Below, one piece after another: positions 26,550 through 35,904 of a stretch of 64,000 nt of DNA. Source of the stretch: Pseudomonadales bacterium (GTDB taxonomy: Bacteria; Pseudomonadota; Gammaproteobacteria; Pseudomonadales; Azotimanducaceae); assembly GCA_017642855.1 (NCBI GenBank), contig JAEPOO010000002.1, positions 829,545 to 893,544 of the forward strand, given 5' to 3'. The notes under the pieces are model-generated. The model worked only from the letters and a program-made list of their open reading frames with translations. It was not told the origin of the DNA and made no database searches. Positions within the stretch are counted from its first letter, which is position 1. Each line of letters starts with the position of its first letter. The translations under genes and the position numbers were made by a program.

Positions 26550-27722
26550 ATGAGCCTGGACGCGTTTCGTGCTGAAGCACGTGAATTTATTGATACCCAC
26601 TGCCCGCAGTCTATGCGCAACAAGGTTGTTCATTTTGAAGAAGCTTTCGAAATGTATGACAACGACGACGCAAGACTCTGGCTGAAACACATGGCGTCAC
26701 GCGGCTGGACAGCCCCGATGTGGCCCAAAGAATATGGTGGCGGCGGGCTGAGCTTTGAAGAAAACCGGGTGCTGCAGGAAGAAATGGCGGCATTGAAGGC
26801 GTTACCGCCGTCCGTGGGCATGGGCCTCGCTATGATTGGCCCAACTCTGCTTGAGTTTGGCACCGAGGAGCAAAAGCAGCGCCACTTACCAAAGATTGTT
26901 TCCGGCGAGGTTCGCTGGTGCCAGGGGTATAGCGAACCTGGTGCTGGTTCTGACCTCGCTGGACTGCAGACCAAGGCCGTTCTGGAAGGTGATCACTTTG
27001 TACTAAACGGTCAGAAGATTTGGACTACTGGAGCTAACCATGCTCATTGGATGTTCGCGCTGGTAAGAACCGATTCGGGCGCGCCGAAACATGACGGTAT
27101 CAGTTTTGTTCTGTTAGAAATGGATCAGCCTGGGGTCACGGTTAAGCCAATCCAGTTGATTTCAGGTTCGTCGCCGTTTTGCGAAACCTTTTTCGATAAT
27201 GCCACTGCACGGCGTGATGATTTGGTGGGCGAGCTCAACAAAGGATGGACCGTTGGAAAACGTTTGTTGCAGTACGAGCGCTCGGCCTCATCGGTGCGCA
27301 CGAAGAAGAAGGGTAAACCCGTAAATCCCTACGCCAAGATCGCGAAAGAATATTATGGTGAAGACAACGGACGTGTTGCGGACACCGCAGTGCGTGAAAA
27401 AATCACCAAACAAACGATGTTAGAGAAGTCTCTGCAGCTGACCATTCAGCGCGTCGCGGATGAAAGTAAGTCGGGTAAAGCGCCAGGCGCAACCACATCG
27501 ATATTCAAGCTGGTCGGTTCTACGATTGCCAAAGAGGCTTCGTCTTTGAAATCAGAATTGCGGGGTTTCTCCGGTATCGGTTGGGATGGTAATGGCTTTT
27601 CAGAGGATGAAGCTGAAGCCACTCGAAGCTGGCTGCGTGACCGTGCGGTGACGATTTATGGCGGTACCAATGAAGTTCAGATGAACATCATCAGCAAACG
27701 CGTACTTGGCCTGCCGGATTAA
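26550..27722 (+). CDS. Acyl-CoA dehydrogenase
   Basis: The 390-residue protein has the acyl-CoA dehydrogenase fold: an N-terminal helical domain with WTAPMWPKEYGGGGLS; the middle beta domain with QGYSEPGAGSDLAGLQTKA (FAD and substrate binding) and GQKIWTTGANHAHWMF; and the C-terminal helical domain ending with IYGGTNEVQMNIISKRVLGL, the standard FAD/dimer motif. It has a charged insertion around KKKGKPVNPYAKIAKEYYG seen in some long-chain or unusual-substrate branches. It catalyses alpha,beta-dehydrogenation of acyl-CoAs with ETF as acceptor. GGGGAG lies ahead of the ATG. The DUF1330 gene follows with a one-base gap. Confidence 0.92.
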   Translation: MSLDAFRAEAREFIDTHCPQSMRNKVVHFEEAFEMYDNDDARLWLKHMASRGWTAPMWPKEYGGGGLSFEENRVLQEEMAALKALPPSVGMGLAMIGPTLLEFGTEEQKQRHLPKIVSGEVRWCQGYSEPGAGSDLAGLQTKAVLEGDHFVLNGQKIWTTGANHAHWMFALVRTDSGAPKHDGISFVLLEMDQPGVTVKPIQLISGSSPFCETFFDNATARRDDLVGELNKGWTVGKRLLQYERSASSVRTKKKGKPVNPYAKIAKEYYGEDNGRVADTAVREKITKQTMLEKSLQLTIQRVADESKSGKAPGATTSIFKLVGSTIAKEASSLKSELRGFSGIGWDGNGFSEDEAEATRSWLRDRAVTIYGGTNEVQMNIISKRVLGLPD

Positions 27723-27723
27723 T

Positions 27724-28137
27724 ATGACGAAGAATGCACTTCAGCCTACGAGTGATCAGGTTCGGGCATTCCGGGACAGGGCAACCGGTGAGCCTATCCA
27801 GATGCTGAACCTGCTGAAGTTTAAGGACGTCGCTCACTACGAAGAAGCTCACAGCGCTGACCTCTCCGGACAGCAAGCTTACGAACTCTATGCTGCTGGC
27901 TTTCGCCGGGTCATGGAACCGAAAGGATGCCGGGTGCTTTATTCAGGTGATGCTCGAGGGTTTCTAATCGGTGAAGGGGAAGGCGAGTGGGATGCGGCTA
28001 TGTTGATTGAATACCCATCAACCCAGGTCATGCTGGATATGTTTCGCGACGAAGCATATCAGGAGGTGCACATTCATCGCGTCGCGGCGCTTGAAGGACA
28101 GTTACTGATTGAATGTGGTCCGGGTTTCAGAATCTAA
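27724..28137 (+). CDS. DUF1330 family protein
   Basis: The 137-residue protein shows the dimeric ferredoxin-like alpha/beta pattern of DUF1330: an early strand PIQMLNLLKFKD, a central CRVLYSGDARGFLIGEGEGEWDAAMLIEYPS and the terminal QVMLDMFRDEAYQEVHIHRVAALEG. Members are small stress- or catabolism-associated proteins without an established reaction. ATG 27724 follows the acyl-CoA dehydrogenase stop almost directly (TAATATG), showing tight coupling. Confidence 0.8.
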   Translation: MTKNALQPTSDQVRAFRDRATGEPIQMLNLLKFKDVAHYEEAHSADLSGQQAYELYAAGFRRVMEPKGCRVLYSGDARGFLIGEGEGEWDAAMLIEYPSTQVMLDMFRDEAYQEVHIHRVAALEGQLLIECGPGFRI

Positions 28138-28156
28138 ATTCTTATGATCGAAGGAA

Positions 28157-29917
28157 ATGTACGTGAGTCGAATACCGCGACCTGAGTACCCCCGGCCTCT
28201 TCTCGTCCGAGAAAAGTGGCTTAACCTGAATGGCACCTGGCGCTTTCGAGCAGACCCGAAAGATCAGGGTCTGACCAGCAGATGGTTTGGGTCACTTTGG
28301 GATGAATTCTCGAAAATCGTTGTCCCGTTTCCAGTTGAATCAGAAGCGAGCGGTGTTAACGAAACAGAGCCTTCATCTGTTGTCTGGTACCAAAAAGAAT
28401 TCCAACTACCCAGTGACTGGAAAGACAGGATTGTGCTGCGTATTGGCGCCTGTGATCACTGGACTCGAGTCTTTGTAAATGGTTTGGAGGTTGGTCAGCA
28501 CCGTGGCGGTTATGCGCCGTTTTCGTTTGATATCCAACACGCGCTAAGACCGGGCAATAATAATCTCACCATTCGTGTTGAGGATTCCCTGTCGTGGACT
28601 CAACCACGGGGCAAACAAGCAGGCACCACACGGTGGCCGATCGACTACGACAGCGTGACAGGTATCTGGCAGACGGTTTGGCTCGAGCCATTACCGTCAG
28701 TTTCCATCGAATCGACGGCGCTGAATTTCTCTCACTCGTCAGGCGAACTTACTTTTACAGTTTGTTTCTCGAATCAGATCGAAGGAACGCTTACTGCAGA
28801 GATAAGTCGGGAGGGTTTGCCTGTTGCTGAGGCACGCGCAGATGCTGGACTTCGCAGTGAGGTAAGGCTGAATTTCACAATCGATGACGGCGATCTCTGG
28901 TCACCTGATTCACCGAATCTTTATGATATTAAGCTCAGGCTCTTCAATGATAAGACATCTCAAACTGATGAGGTGCGCAGCTATCTGGCTCTTCGGGAAA
29001 TAGAGGTTGTTGCAGGGGAGCTCAGGCTTAACGGTGAGAAGTTGTATCTGAGGGGCGTTCTCGATCAGGGTTACTTTCCAGACGGTTGGTATACGCCACT
29101 GACGGATGAAGCACTTCGTGCAGATGTAGAGTTGACCCTCGCAATGGGTTTCAACTGCGCACGAAAACACCAAAAGGCAGAGGACCCTCGCTACCTTTAT
29201 TGGGCGGACAGGCTTGGGTTGATGGTTTGGGCTGAGATGCCGTCTGGAAAGATTTTCTCTACAGAGCTCATTGAGACGTTGACCACGGAATGGATTGATC
29301 TTATGAAGCGAGATCGTGCGCATCCTTCGGTCATTGCCTGGGTGCCCTTTAATGAATCCTGGGGAGTGTGGCATCAATCTCAGCGACCCGAGCAGCGTTC
29401 GTTTGTTGATGGTATCGCCTCGCTGACAAAGGCGCTGGACCCGAGCCGACCGGTTGTGGGAAATGACGGCTGGGAGTATTCCTCTGGTGACCTCTGGACT
29501 TTGCACCTGTATCAGGCAGGCCTCAGCCTTGCGGAGAAACTCGCGCAATTGGTAAAAGACCCGACGGCATCGGTCACCGGTGCCAGTGATGGCCATGACC
29601 GAGTCGGTGCCTTACCAGGGGCGGAGGTGTTTGGGTTACCAATCCTGCTGACAGAGTGCGGTGGTATTGGATTTGGTCGCTATAGTGATGATGATTTTAG
29701 CTATGGCGATTTGCCCCAAAGTGAAGCTGACCTTGAAGAACGAATTCGAAGCACTGCTGCAATGATTGGCGCTGAGACAGTTTTGCAGGGTTTTGTTTGG
29801 ACCCAATTGACCGATGTTCAACAAGAGATCAATGGTTTGCTGCACTTTGATAGACGTCCAAAACTGCCACTGGAAACGCTAAAAACGATCTTCTCTTCAG
29901 TTCCAGCGGATGGATAG
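28157..29917 (+). CDS. Glycoside hydrolase family 2 protein (beta-glucuronidase/galactosidase type)
   Basis: This 586-residue GH2 enzyme has the N-terminal jelly-roll sugar-binding domain (LNLNGTWRFRADP; VFVNGLEVGQHRGGYAPF), an immunoglobulin-like middle domain (about 190-280) and the TIM barrel. The acid/base Glu400 lies in WVPFNESWGVW (the Asn-Glu pair) and the nucleophile Glu500 in LLTECGGIGFG. It should cleave beta-linked sugars such as glucuronides or galactosides in the cytoplasm, as no signal is seen. A GTG at 28163, six bases behind GAAGGA, is a better-spaced start than ATG 28157, which abuts it. It is isolated from other sugar genes; neighbours are an acyl-CoA dehydrogenase/DUF1330 pair and a GreA-like gene 9 bp downstream. 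Confidence 0.9.
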   Translation: MYVSRIPRPEYPRPLLVREKWLNLNGTWRFRADPKDQGLTSRWFGSLWDEFSKIVVPFPVESEASGVNETEPSSVVWYQKEFQLPSDWKDRIVLRIGACDHWTRVFVNGLEVGQHRGGYAPFSFDIQHALRPGNNNLTIRVEDSLSWTQPRGKQAGTTRWPIDYDSVTGIWQTVWLEPLPSVSIESTALNFSHSSGELTFTVCFSNQIEGTLTAEISREGLPVAEARADAGLRSEVRLNFTIDDGDLWSPDSPNLYDIKLRLFNDKTSQTDEVRSYLALREIEVVAGELRLNGEKLYLRGVLDQGYFPDGWYTPLTDEALRADVELTLAMGFNCARKHQKAEDPRYLYWADRLGLMVWAEMPSGKIFSTELIETLTTEWIDLMKRDRAHPSVIAWVPFNESWGVWHQSQRPEQRSFVDGIASLTKALDPSRPVVGNDGWEYSSGDLWTLHLYQAGLSLAEKLAQLVKDPTASVTGASDGHDRVGALPGAEVFGLPILLTECGGIGFGRYSDDDFSYGDLPQSEADLEERIRSTAAMIGAETVLQGFVWTQLTDVQQEINGLLHFDRRPKLPLETLKTIFSSVPADG

Positions 29918-29926
29918 CCTTGTTTG

Positions 29927-30403
29927 ATGTTGAATAAGCGCGCACTTATCAACGCGATTGTTTCAGAGTTAAGAGAGGCGCGTGATAAAGCCGCTCAGGC
30001 AGCAGATGCCGCTAAAGCGACGGCGACAGATAGTGAAAATGTCGCGGAGAACAAATACGACACGCTGGGCCTCGAAGCTGCGTATCTGGCACACGGCCAA
30101 TCGGATCGTATCCTGCAGCTTGAAAAAGACATCCGAACCTTCGAGGAATTGCAGACAAAAGAATCCAACAAAGTTGAGCTGGGCGCGCTGATAGAACTGG
30201 AGGACCATAGTGGCGAGACCACGTTTGTTTTCCTGGCACCAAGTGCAGGGGGATTCAAGATCAGTCATGGGAGTCGTTCGATTCAAATTATTACACCAGC
30301 TGCGCCGTTGGGTAAGTTGCTCATGGGTGCTGAGGTTGATGATGAAGTGAACCTGGAGCTCGGGCGGGAAACCCGATGTTTCCTCGTCGTCTCGATTGCC
30401 TGA
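29927..30403 (+). CDS. GreA/GreB-like transcription elongation factor family protein
   Basis: The 158-residue protein has an N-terminal coiled-coil hairpin (about residues 6-75, Ala- and Glu-rich, with SENVAENKYDTLGLEAAYLA at the tip) and a C-terminal FKBP-like domain (KVELGALIELEDHSGETTFVF, later APLGKLLMGAEVDDEVNLEL) as in GreA/GreB. The GLEAAYLAHGQ turn is typical of a shorter Gre-like branch. Such proteins reach into the RNA polymerase secondary channel; whether this one stimulates transcript cleavage is unclear, though acidic tip residues are present. Start ATG 29927 is chosen over the overlapping TTG 29924. It is convergent with hrpB, 10 bp apart. Confidence 0.8.
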   Translation: MLNKRALINAIVSELREARDKAAQAADAAKATATDSENVAENKYDTLGLEAAYLAHGQSDRILQLEKDIRTFEELQTKESNKVELGALIELEDHSGETTFVFLAPSAGGFKISHGSRSIQIITPAAPLGKLLMGAEVDDEVNLELGRETRCFLVVSIA

Positions 30404-30413
30404 TCAGGTGCTC

Positions 30414-32900
30414 TTATTTTCCTGTTCGAATCGTCGGTGTGGCGCCGAGTGGATCCTCTGGCCAGGGATGTTTCGGATAACGGCCCTTCATTTCTTTTCT
30501 GACTTCCGGGTAGACATCCCGCCAAAATGATTCGAGAGACTGAGTCACCTGCAAAGGTCGACCTGCAGGGGATAAAAGGTGAATCATGAGAGGTAGCTTG
30601 CCATTCATGATGGTGGGTGTGGTGGTGCATCCGAACATGGTTTGCAGTTTCGTAGCGAGTACCGGTGGGCTCTGAGAGTAATCGATTTTCACTTTATTGC
30701 CTGATGGCACATTGATTTCTGTTGGCGTCAGCTTGTCGATCTGCTGTTGCTGCTCCCAGCTCAGGTGATTTTTGAGAATGGATACAAGATCGATTTTGCC
30801 CAGATCACTGAGTCGAGCCACATCCGATAAGTAAGGTGCCAACCAATCATCGAGGGATTGCATGAGTGCCTCTTCTGATTGCTCAGGTAGCGAGTCATCG
30901 AGTGTCCTTGCCAGCGATACCCTGGTTTGCCAGTGTTTCACCTCGCGTGAGAAGGGCAGCAAACTTGGACCTGCTTCGCGTATGTAGTTGATGATCGCGG
31001 CGATCCGTTCCTCTGGGGCGACGTTCTCGAGAGGTGTCTTTGACAGGATAAGCTGGCCGACCTGCTGTCTTTTCTCAGCAATGAATCTGTCTGCCTTCTT
31101 GTCCCAGTTCAGCAGTGTCTTGTGGGTCACTTGTGATGACAGGATTCCCTCGAACAGCTTTGCCTTGAGCGGCGCTGCGGTTCGGATGACATCGCCACGA
31201 CTTCGCGCCATGCCACTGACTTCAGCGATCGCCAGCCAGGTGTGTTTATCCAGCGATTGTTTTTCAGCGAACGAGACACTGCGACCGTTGGCTAACTGGT
31301 AACCACCTTTGTGGCGCCGTCGGGCGATACGATCTGGGTAAGCACAGGCAAGCAGGTAACCGGCGATTTCATCTTCCGGAAGAATGCTGGTTCGTGCGAT
31401 AGGCTTTACGTTGTCTGCAAACTGTCTCGCTTGGTTCCGCGTTCGCTGCAACCAGCCGCGATGTTGGTGGGGGCAGGATCTCTCACCGCTCAGGATCTCC
31501 AGGTGCGTCGTAATGTCAGGGTTTTCCTGGGCGAGGGGATTACGATCACTTAATAGCGCGGCGAGCAGTGCGGCTTTCCCGATATTGCCCGCCTCAGCAC
31601 CTTTAATCAGCAGGTGCGCTAAACGAGGGTGTGCCGGTACTGAAGCCATCGCCTCACCGTGCTCGCTCAACGAGACGAGGTCCTGCCTGAGTGCGCCGAG
31701 AGCATTCAGCAATGACACCGCTTGTTCCCAGTTACCTGCCTTTGGCGCGTCAATAAAAGTCAGTTCATCCGGAGATTGGAATCCCCACTGAAACAGTTGC
31801 AATGCCATACCTGCCAGGTCCGCTTTGTGCACTTCGGGTGTGGTATGAGGGGCGAGTTGGTCCTGCTGTTGTGATGACCAGAGCCTGTAACAACGACCTG
31901 GTTCAAGTCGACCAGCGCGTCCGGCCCGCTGGGTCGATGACCCTGCCGATATTTTGACGGTTTGCAGTCGACTCATCCCGGTACCGGGGTCAAAAGAGGG
32001 TTCCCTCGCCAGCCCAGAATCAATAACGACATTGATGCCTTCGATGGTCAGACTGGTCTCGGCAATGTTGGTGGCAAGGACAATCTTTCGTCCGTTCACT
32101 GCAGGTTCTATCGCGGCCTGCTGTTCCGCGAGAGACAAGTTGCCGTAAAGGGGGTGGATGTTGCTCGATGAGCTTAGCTTCTCACTCAATCGGTCGAAGG
32201 TTTGGCGAATTTCTCCCTGGCCGGGAAGAAACACCAGCAGGCTGCTGTCGGGATTATCTTTGATCGCCTGCAGCGTTGTTTCAACGATACGATCAACCGT
32301 CCTGTCGCGAGGTTGGCTTGCTCTGCCGTAAATGATGTCAACTGGATGCATTCGACCATCGCTGCGGATGACCGGTGCCTGCATGACGCTGTTTAGCTTT
32401 TGACTGTCCAGAGTGGCGGACATGGCGATGAGGCGCAATGGATCCTCGTTGCGGAATATCTCGCGCATCTTCAGGCAAACCGACAGCGCGATGTCGCTGT
32501 CGAGGTTCCGTTCGTGGAACTCATCGAAGATGACGAGACCGATACCCTCCAGTGAAGGGTCGCTCTGCAACATCCGACTGAAGACACCTTCCGTGACCAC
32601 CTCCACTTTTGTGTAGTCGCTGACCCGTGTCTCATGTCGCATGCGATAGCCAATGGTCTGACCTGGAGACTCGCCAATGATGGAAGCCATTCGATGGGCC
32701 GCAGTTTTTGCGGCTAATCGACGAGGCTCCAGCATGATGATCCTGTTGTAGCCCAGCCAGTCTTCATCCATCAGAGCGAGCGGCACCTGGGTCGTTTTTC
32801 CCGCACCGGGCGGCGCCTCGATGATGAGGCTCAGCTCACCGTCAAGTGTGGACTTGATGTCGCCCAGAACGTCATTGATGGGCAGGTCGGGTAGGTTCAC
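30414..32900 (-). CDS. hrpB: ATP-dependent RNA helicase HrpB
   Basis: The 828-residue DEAH-family protein matches HrpB in length and layout. Motif I is IIEAPPGAGKTTQVPLALM (about 26-44), followed by MLEPRRLAA (Ia), VIFDEFHERNLDSD (II, with the DEFH form typical of HrpB), MSATLD (III), LATNIAETSLTIEGI (V) and STQRAGRAGR (VI). A C-terminal HrpB-specific region follows, with WPEDPLGATPT at the end. Start is GTG at 32900, directly after the pmbA stop. It is the last gene of the tldD-pmbA-hrpB run. Its cellular role is not well established. Confidence 0.95.
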   Translation of the reverse strand: MNLPDLPINDVLGDIKSTLDGELSLIIEAPPGAGKTTQVPLALMDEDWLGYNRIIMLEPRRLAAKTAAHRMASIIGESPGQTIGYRMRHETRVSDYTKVEVVTEGVFSRMLQSDPSLEGIGLVIFDEFHERNLDSDIALSVCLKMREIFRNEDPLRLIAMSATLDSQKLNSVMQAPVIRSDGRMHPVDIIYGRASQPRDRTVDRIVETTLQAIKDNPDSSLLVFLPGQGEIRQTFDRLSEKLSSSSNIHPLYGNLSLAEQQAAIEPAVNGRKIVLATNIAETSLTIEGINVVIDSGLAREPSFDPGTGMSRLQTVKISAGSSTQRAGRAGRLEPGRCYRLWSSQQQDQLAPHTTPEVHKADLAGMALQLFQWGFQSPDELTFIDAPKAGNWEQAVSLLNALGALRQDLVSLSEHGEAMASVPAHPRLAHLLIKGAEAGNIGKAALLAALLSDRNPLAQENPDITTHLEILSGERSCPHQHRGWLQRTRNQARQFADNVKPIARTSILPEDEIAGYLLACAYPDRIARRRHKGGYQLANGRSVSFAEKQSLDKHTWLAIAEVSGMARSRGDVIRTAAPLKAKLFEGILSSQVTHKTLLNWDKKADRFIAEKRQQVGQLILSKTPLENVAPEERIAAIINYIREAGPSLLPFSREVKHWQTRVSLARTLDDSLPEQSEEALMQSLDDWLAPYLSDVARLSDLGKIDLVSILKNHLSWEQQQQIDKLTPTEINVPSGNKVKIDYSQSPPVLATKLQTMFGCTTTPTIMNGKLPLMIHLLSPAGRPLQVTQSLESFWRDVYPEVRKEMKGRYPKHPWPEDPLGATPTIRTGK

Positions 32901-34229
32901 TTAACCGGAAATCGCGATATCCGAAAATCGGATAGCAGGCATCAATGCTGATTTCTGCCAGTTCCAATGCTGAGTTTGCCCGATGAGACCGATGTTCTTC
33001 AGCATGTGGTAGAAGTTACCGGCGACGGTGATATTCCGTACGGGCTGAATACGCTGTCCGTCCTCGCACAGAAAGCCGGAAGCACCGAAACTGAATTCTC
33101 CAGAGATGGCATTGGCACCTGAGTGCATGCCGGTGAGTTCAGTCAGCGTCAGATACTTGCCTTGGTGCAGCTGTGTATCGTCCGCATCACCGGGTGCCAT
33201 CTCAAGCTGGTGCAATCCAACGCCCAGGGTTGAGCGTGGTCCCCGCGTCGCATGACCCGTAGATTGCGTGTCAAAGTGGGAGGCTGTCATGCTGTTGTGA
33301 ATGAGTGTGGTCAGCTTGCCCTCTTTCACGAGTTCAGTGGCCGCAGCCGGTGTGCCCTCATCATCGAACAGGCTGTAACCGAACCCGTTTGTGTTATCCG
33401 GTCGATCCATAATAGACAGCCTGGCATCAGCGATCGTCTCACCGACTTTGTCACGCATCGGGTTGATACCATCCTTTGCGGACTTGCCAGAAAACATCAC
33501 GTTGAACACTCCGAACAGGGACACCTGCATCTCTTTATCGAAGATCACGTCGTAATGCCCGCTGGGCACAGGCTCGCCGTCCAGAATATCGATGGCGTCC
33601 TGATACACCTTTTCGATCAGAGAAGACCGATCCAGCTCTGAGAAGAGACGGGCGACCTGTCCTGACCCTTCCATCGCGTTCTTTTCGCCTTCTTCAATCA
33701 GTGCGTAGGCAAACGCCGAGCAGGACCGGCTTTTAGTGGCCGCATGGAGTCCCGCTGTTGAAAAGACGTGCCTTTCACCAACGCCATCCTGAACGCCGTT
33801 GTAAGGCACATTTTTTACGCGCTCCTTTCCGGCGAGCTCACGCTCAAGCGCCAGGGCCATCTGAATTCTGTCTTCCGTTGTCGCGGGTTCTTCCGGGCAG
33901 AGGATGGAATCATCCGTAGAAAGCTGTGCGTCGTTCGCCAGAATTTTTTCATGCACTTCCGGGGCAGCGTAACCGGCGTTGGTTAAGGCCTGCTCAACCA
34001 ATGAACTCAGAGAGTCGGCGTCTGCCGCCTCACTGTATGCCGTGCCGACCTTGTCATCTTTAATCACGCGAAGACCGAAGATACGGCTCGACGTGACCTT
34101 ATGTTCTTCCAGTTCACCATCGCGCGCCTTGAGGGAGATTGCGTTGCCCTGGTCAACAATCAGGTCGCCTTTTGCACCTGCTTTGGTCACCAGGGAAAGG
34201 ACCTGTTCTGCATGGGATTCAACAGTCAT
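32901..34229 (-). CDS. pmbA: Metalloprotease subunit PmbA (TldE)
   Basis: The 442-residue protein is the TldE/PmbA half of the TldD/TldE heterodimer, which degrades unfolded peptides and processes microcin-type peptides. The non-catalytic subunit keeps the fold but lacks the HExxxH motif found in TldD. Seen here are GNAISLKARDGELEEHKVTSSRIFGLRV near the start, PVPSGHYDVIFDKEMQVSLFGVF in the middle and GVGLHQLEMAPGD and FSFGASGFLCEDG near the end, all standard. Its start overlaps the tldD stop by four bases (ATGA), and hrpB follows directly. Confidence 0.94.
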   Translation of the reverse strand: MTVESHAEQVLSLVTKAGAKGDLIVDQGNAISLKARDGELEEHKVTSSRIFGLRVIKDDKVGTAYSEAADADSLSSLVEQALTNAGYAAPEVHEKILANDAQLSTDDSILCPEEPATTEDRIQMALALERELAGKERVKNVPYNGVQDGVGERHVFSTAGLHAATKSRSCSAFAYALIEEGEKNAMEGSGQVARLFSELDRSSLIEKVYQDAIDILDGEPVPSGHYDVIFDKEMQVSLFGVFNVMFSGKSAKDGINPMRDKVGETIADARLSIMDRPDNTNGFGYSLFDDEGTPAAATELVKEGKLTTLIHNSMTASHFDTQSTGHATRGPRSTLGVGLHQLEMAPGDADDTQLHQGKYLTLTELTGMHSGANAISGEFSFGASGFLCEDGQRIQPVRNITVAGNFYHMLKNIGLIGQTQHWNWQKSALMPAIRFSDIAISG

Positions 34230-35611
34230 GCGTTACCTCCCACCAGAATATCGTCGACTTTGAGTGTTGCCTGTCCGACCGCCGCAGGAATGGTGCCCGA
34301 TATGGAACCACACATGCCGCACTCAAGAGAGAAGTCACCACCGACCATGGAAATTTCTTTCAACACAGCAGGGCCGGTGCTGATCAGAGTCGCGGCTTTG
34401 ACTGGATACTGAATTTTTCCATCTTCGACGTAATAGCCTTCTCGCACGGCAAAATTGAATTCCCCGGTACCCGGCTGCACAGAGCCGCCGCCCATCTGGG
34501 CTGCGTAAATACCCTGATCAATGGAGCCAATCATGTCATCGAACTCAGCGTTGCCAGGTTCGATGAAGGTGTTTCGCATGCGTGATGCGGGCGCGAACTT
34601 ATAAGACTCTCGACGACCAGATCCAGTGCGCTGATAGCCTGTCTGCTCTGATCCAATACGATCAACGAGAAAGCTGACCAGCTTGCCGTCTTTGATCAGC
34701 TGGGTTCGCTGTGTATCCATGCCTTCATCATCGATATTCAATGAGCCCCATTCGTTGGTTATGGTGCCATCGTCGGATGCGCTCACGGCAGGGTTAGCGA
34801 TCATCTCGCCCAGCTTGTCGTGGAACACCGATGCTTTCTTGGCAACGGATGTGGTTTCCAGCAGGTGACCACAAGCCTCATGGAAGATCACGCCGCCAAA
34901 ACCATTTCCGATGACAACGGGCATTCGACCTGAAGGGCAGGGCTTCGCTCCCAGGTTCACAATGGCTTGCCTTGAGGCTTCTGTGCCAGTCTCTTCTGCG
35001 TCCAGATTATCGACAATCTCCCAGCCGATCATGCCGCCGTTGCTCTGCATGCCGGTTGCCTGCTCAGCGCCATCGGATGCAATGGACGTCATGGTGGCAC
35101 GCACATAGTGACGGGTATCTTCTGTGTGGAGTCCTTCACTGTTAAAAATCTCAATCCGTTGTTCTACTTCACGACACATACCGCGTGTCTGGGAGATGAG
35201 ATTGCTCGCTGCTCTGGCCGCAGCGTCTGCTTTCAGCAGGTAAGCCACCCGGCTTTCAATCGCGGGATCATCCGACAACATCTTTTTCAGGGGGTGGCGA
35301 TTTGGCGCATCGCGATAATCGAACGCGGTCATGTTAACCCTCGGGTCTCGAAGATCTCGCGCAGCCAGGTCTGAGAGAATTCTCATCATGTCGTCTGCAC
35401 GGGTGTTGTTCGTGTATCCGTACAGCACCTTGGTGCCGTATACGAGTCGAAGACCAATACCGAAGTCGATGCCGGATTCAACAGACTGAACTCGTTCTCT
35501 TAACGTGCTGACGTTGCTGGACTGACTTTTCTCAACAAAGATTTCGGCGAAGTCGGCGCCGAGAGATAGGCCGTGGTCAATGACCGACTGGGCGGTTTGG
35601 GTAGCTAACAC
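34226..35611 (-). CDS. tldD: Metalloprotease subunit TldD
   Basis: The 461-residue protein is the catalytic TldD subunit. The zinc motif is in VIFHEACGHLLETTS (HExxxH), with the further Cys-containing SLECGMCGSISGTIPA near the C-terminus, also typical. The N-terminal GADFAEIFVEKSQSSNVS and GIGLRLVYGTKVLYGYTN blocks are conserved. It should act with PmbA on peptides in the cytoplasm. The start is GTG 35611 with GGAAG upstream. The gap to the MoaD-like gene upstream is only 45 bp, so the molybdenum hydroxylase operon may read into it. Confidence 0.95.
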   Translation of the reverse strand: MLATQTAQSVIDHGLSLGADFAEIFVEKSQSSNVSTLRERVQSVESGIDFGIGLRLVYGTKVLYGYTNNTRADDMMRILSDLAARDLRDPRVNMTAFDYRDAPNRHPLKKMLSDDPAIESRVAYLLKADAAARAASNLISQTRGMCREVEQRIEIFNSEGLHTEDTRHYVRATMTSIASDGAEQATGMQSNGGMIGWEIVDNLDAEETGTEASRQAIVNLGAKPCPSGRMPVVIGNGFGGVIFHEACGHLLETTSVAKKASVFHDKLGEMIANPAVSASDDGTITNEWGSLNIDDEGMDTQRTQLIKDGKLVSFLVDRIGSEQTGYQRTGSGRRESYKFAPASRMRNTFIEPGNAEFDDMIGSIDQGIYAAQMGGGSVQPGTGEFNFAVREGYYVEDGKIQYPVKAATLISTGPAVLKEISMVGGDFSLECGMCGSISGTIPAAVGQATLKVDDILVGGNA

Positions 35612-35656
35612 TGTGCTTCCGATAACTGATGATGGGAAGCGCAGTATACCGTGTGA

Positions 35657-35899
35657 TCAGCCGCCGGCTATTCTTGGCAACAGATAGACATCCGCACCTT
35701 CAGGAATCTTGGTGGTCCAGTTGTCCCGATAGATGGCGCCATCAATGGATACGGCGATGCCGATCTCCATGTGTTGTTTCATGGCGGGGTAGCGTTCCAG
35801 TAAACGATTCAGCAGCTCGCGAATGGTTTCGGCTTCTATGTGGATAGAAGCCTCGCCATTCGCTGCCGCCCGCAAGGGGCCGGAAAGACCTACCTGCAT
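35657..35899 (-). CDS. MoaD/ThiS family sulfur-carrier-like protein
   Basis: This 80-residue beta-grasp protein ends in VYLLPRIAGG, the di-glycine tail that in MoaD is adenylated and thiocarboxylated to supply sulfur for molybdopterin. Other features fit: an N-terminal GPLRAAANGEASIHIEAETIRELLNRL and AVSIDGAIY. It starts six bases after the large molybdenum subunit stop, so it belongs to the same operon. A dedicated sulfur carrier for this hydroxylase, or a ubiquitin-like partner, is an inference. Confidence 0.82.
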   Translation of the reverse strand: MQVGLSGPLRAAANGEASIHIEAETIRELLNRLLERYPAMKQHMEIGIAVSIDGAIYRDNWTTKIPEGADVYLLPRIAGG

Positions 35900-35904
35900 C
35901 GTGG

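Noticed and set aside
28910..29596. A 228-codon open frame antisense to the GH2 gene
   Set aside because: The plus-strand frame has both catalytic Glu motifs; the antisense frame looks like a mirror of coding bias.
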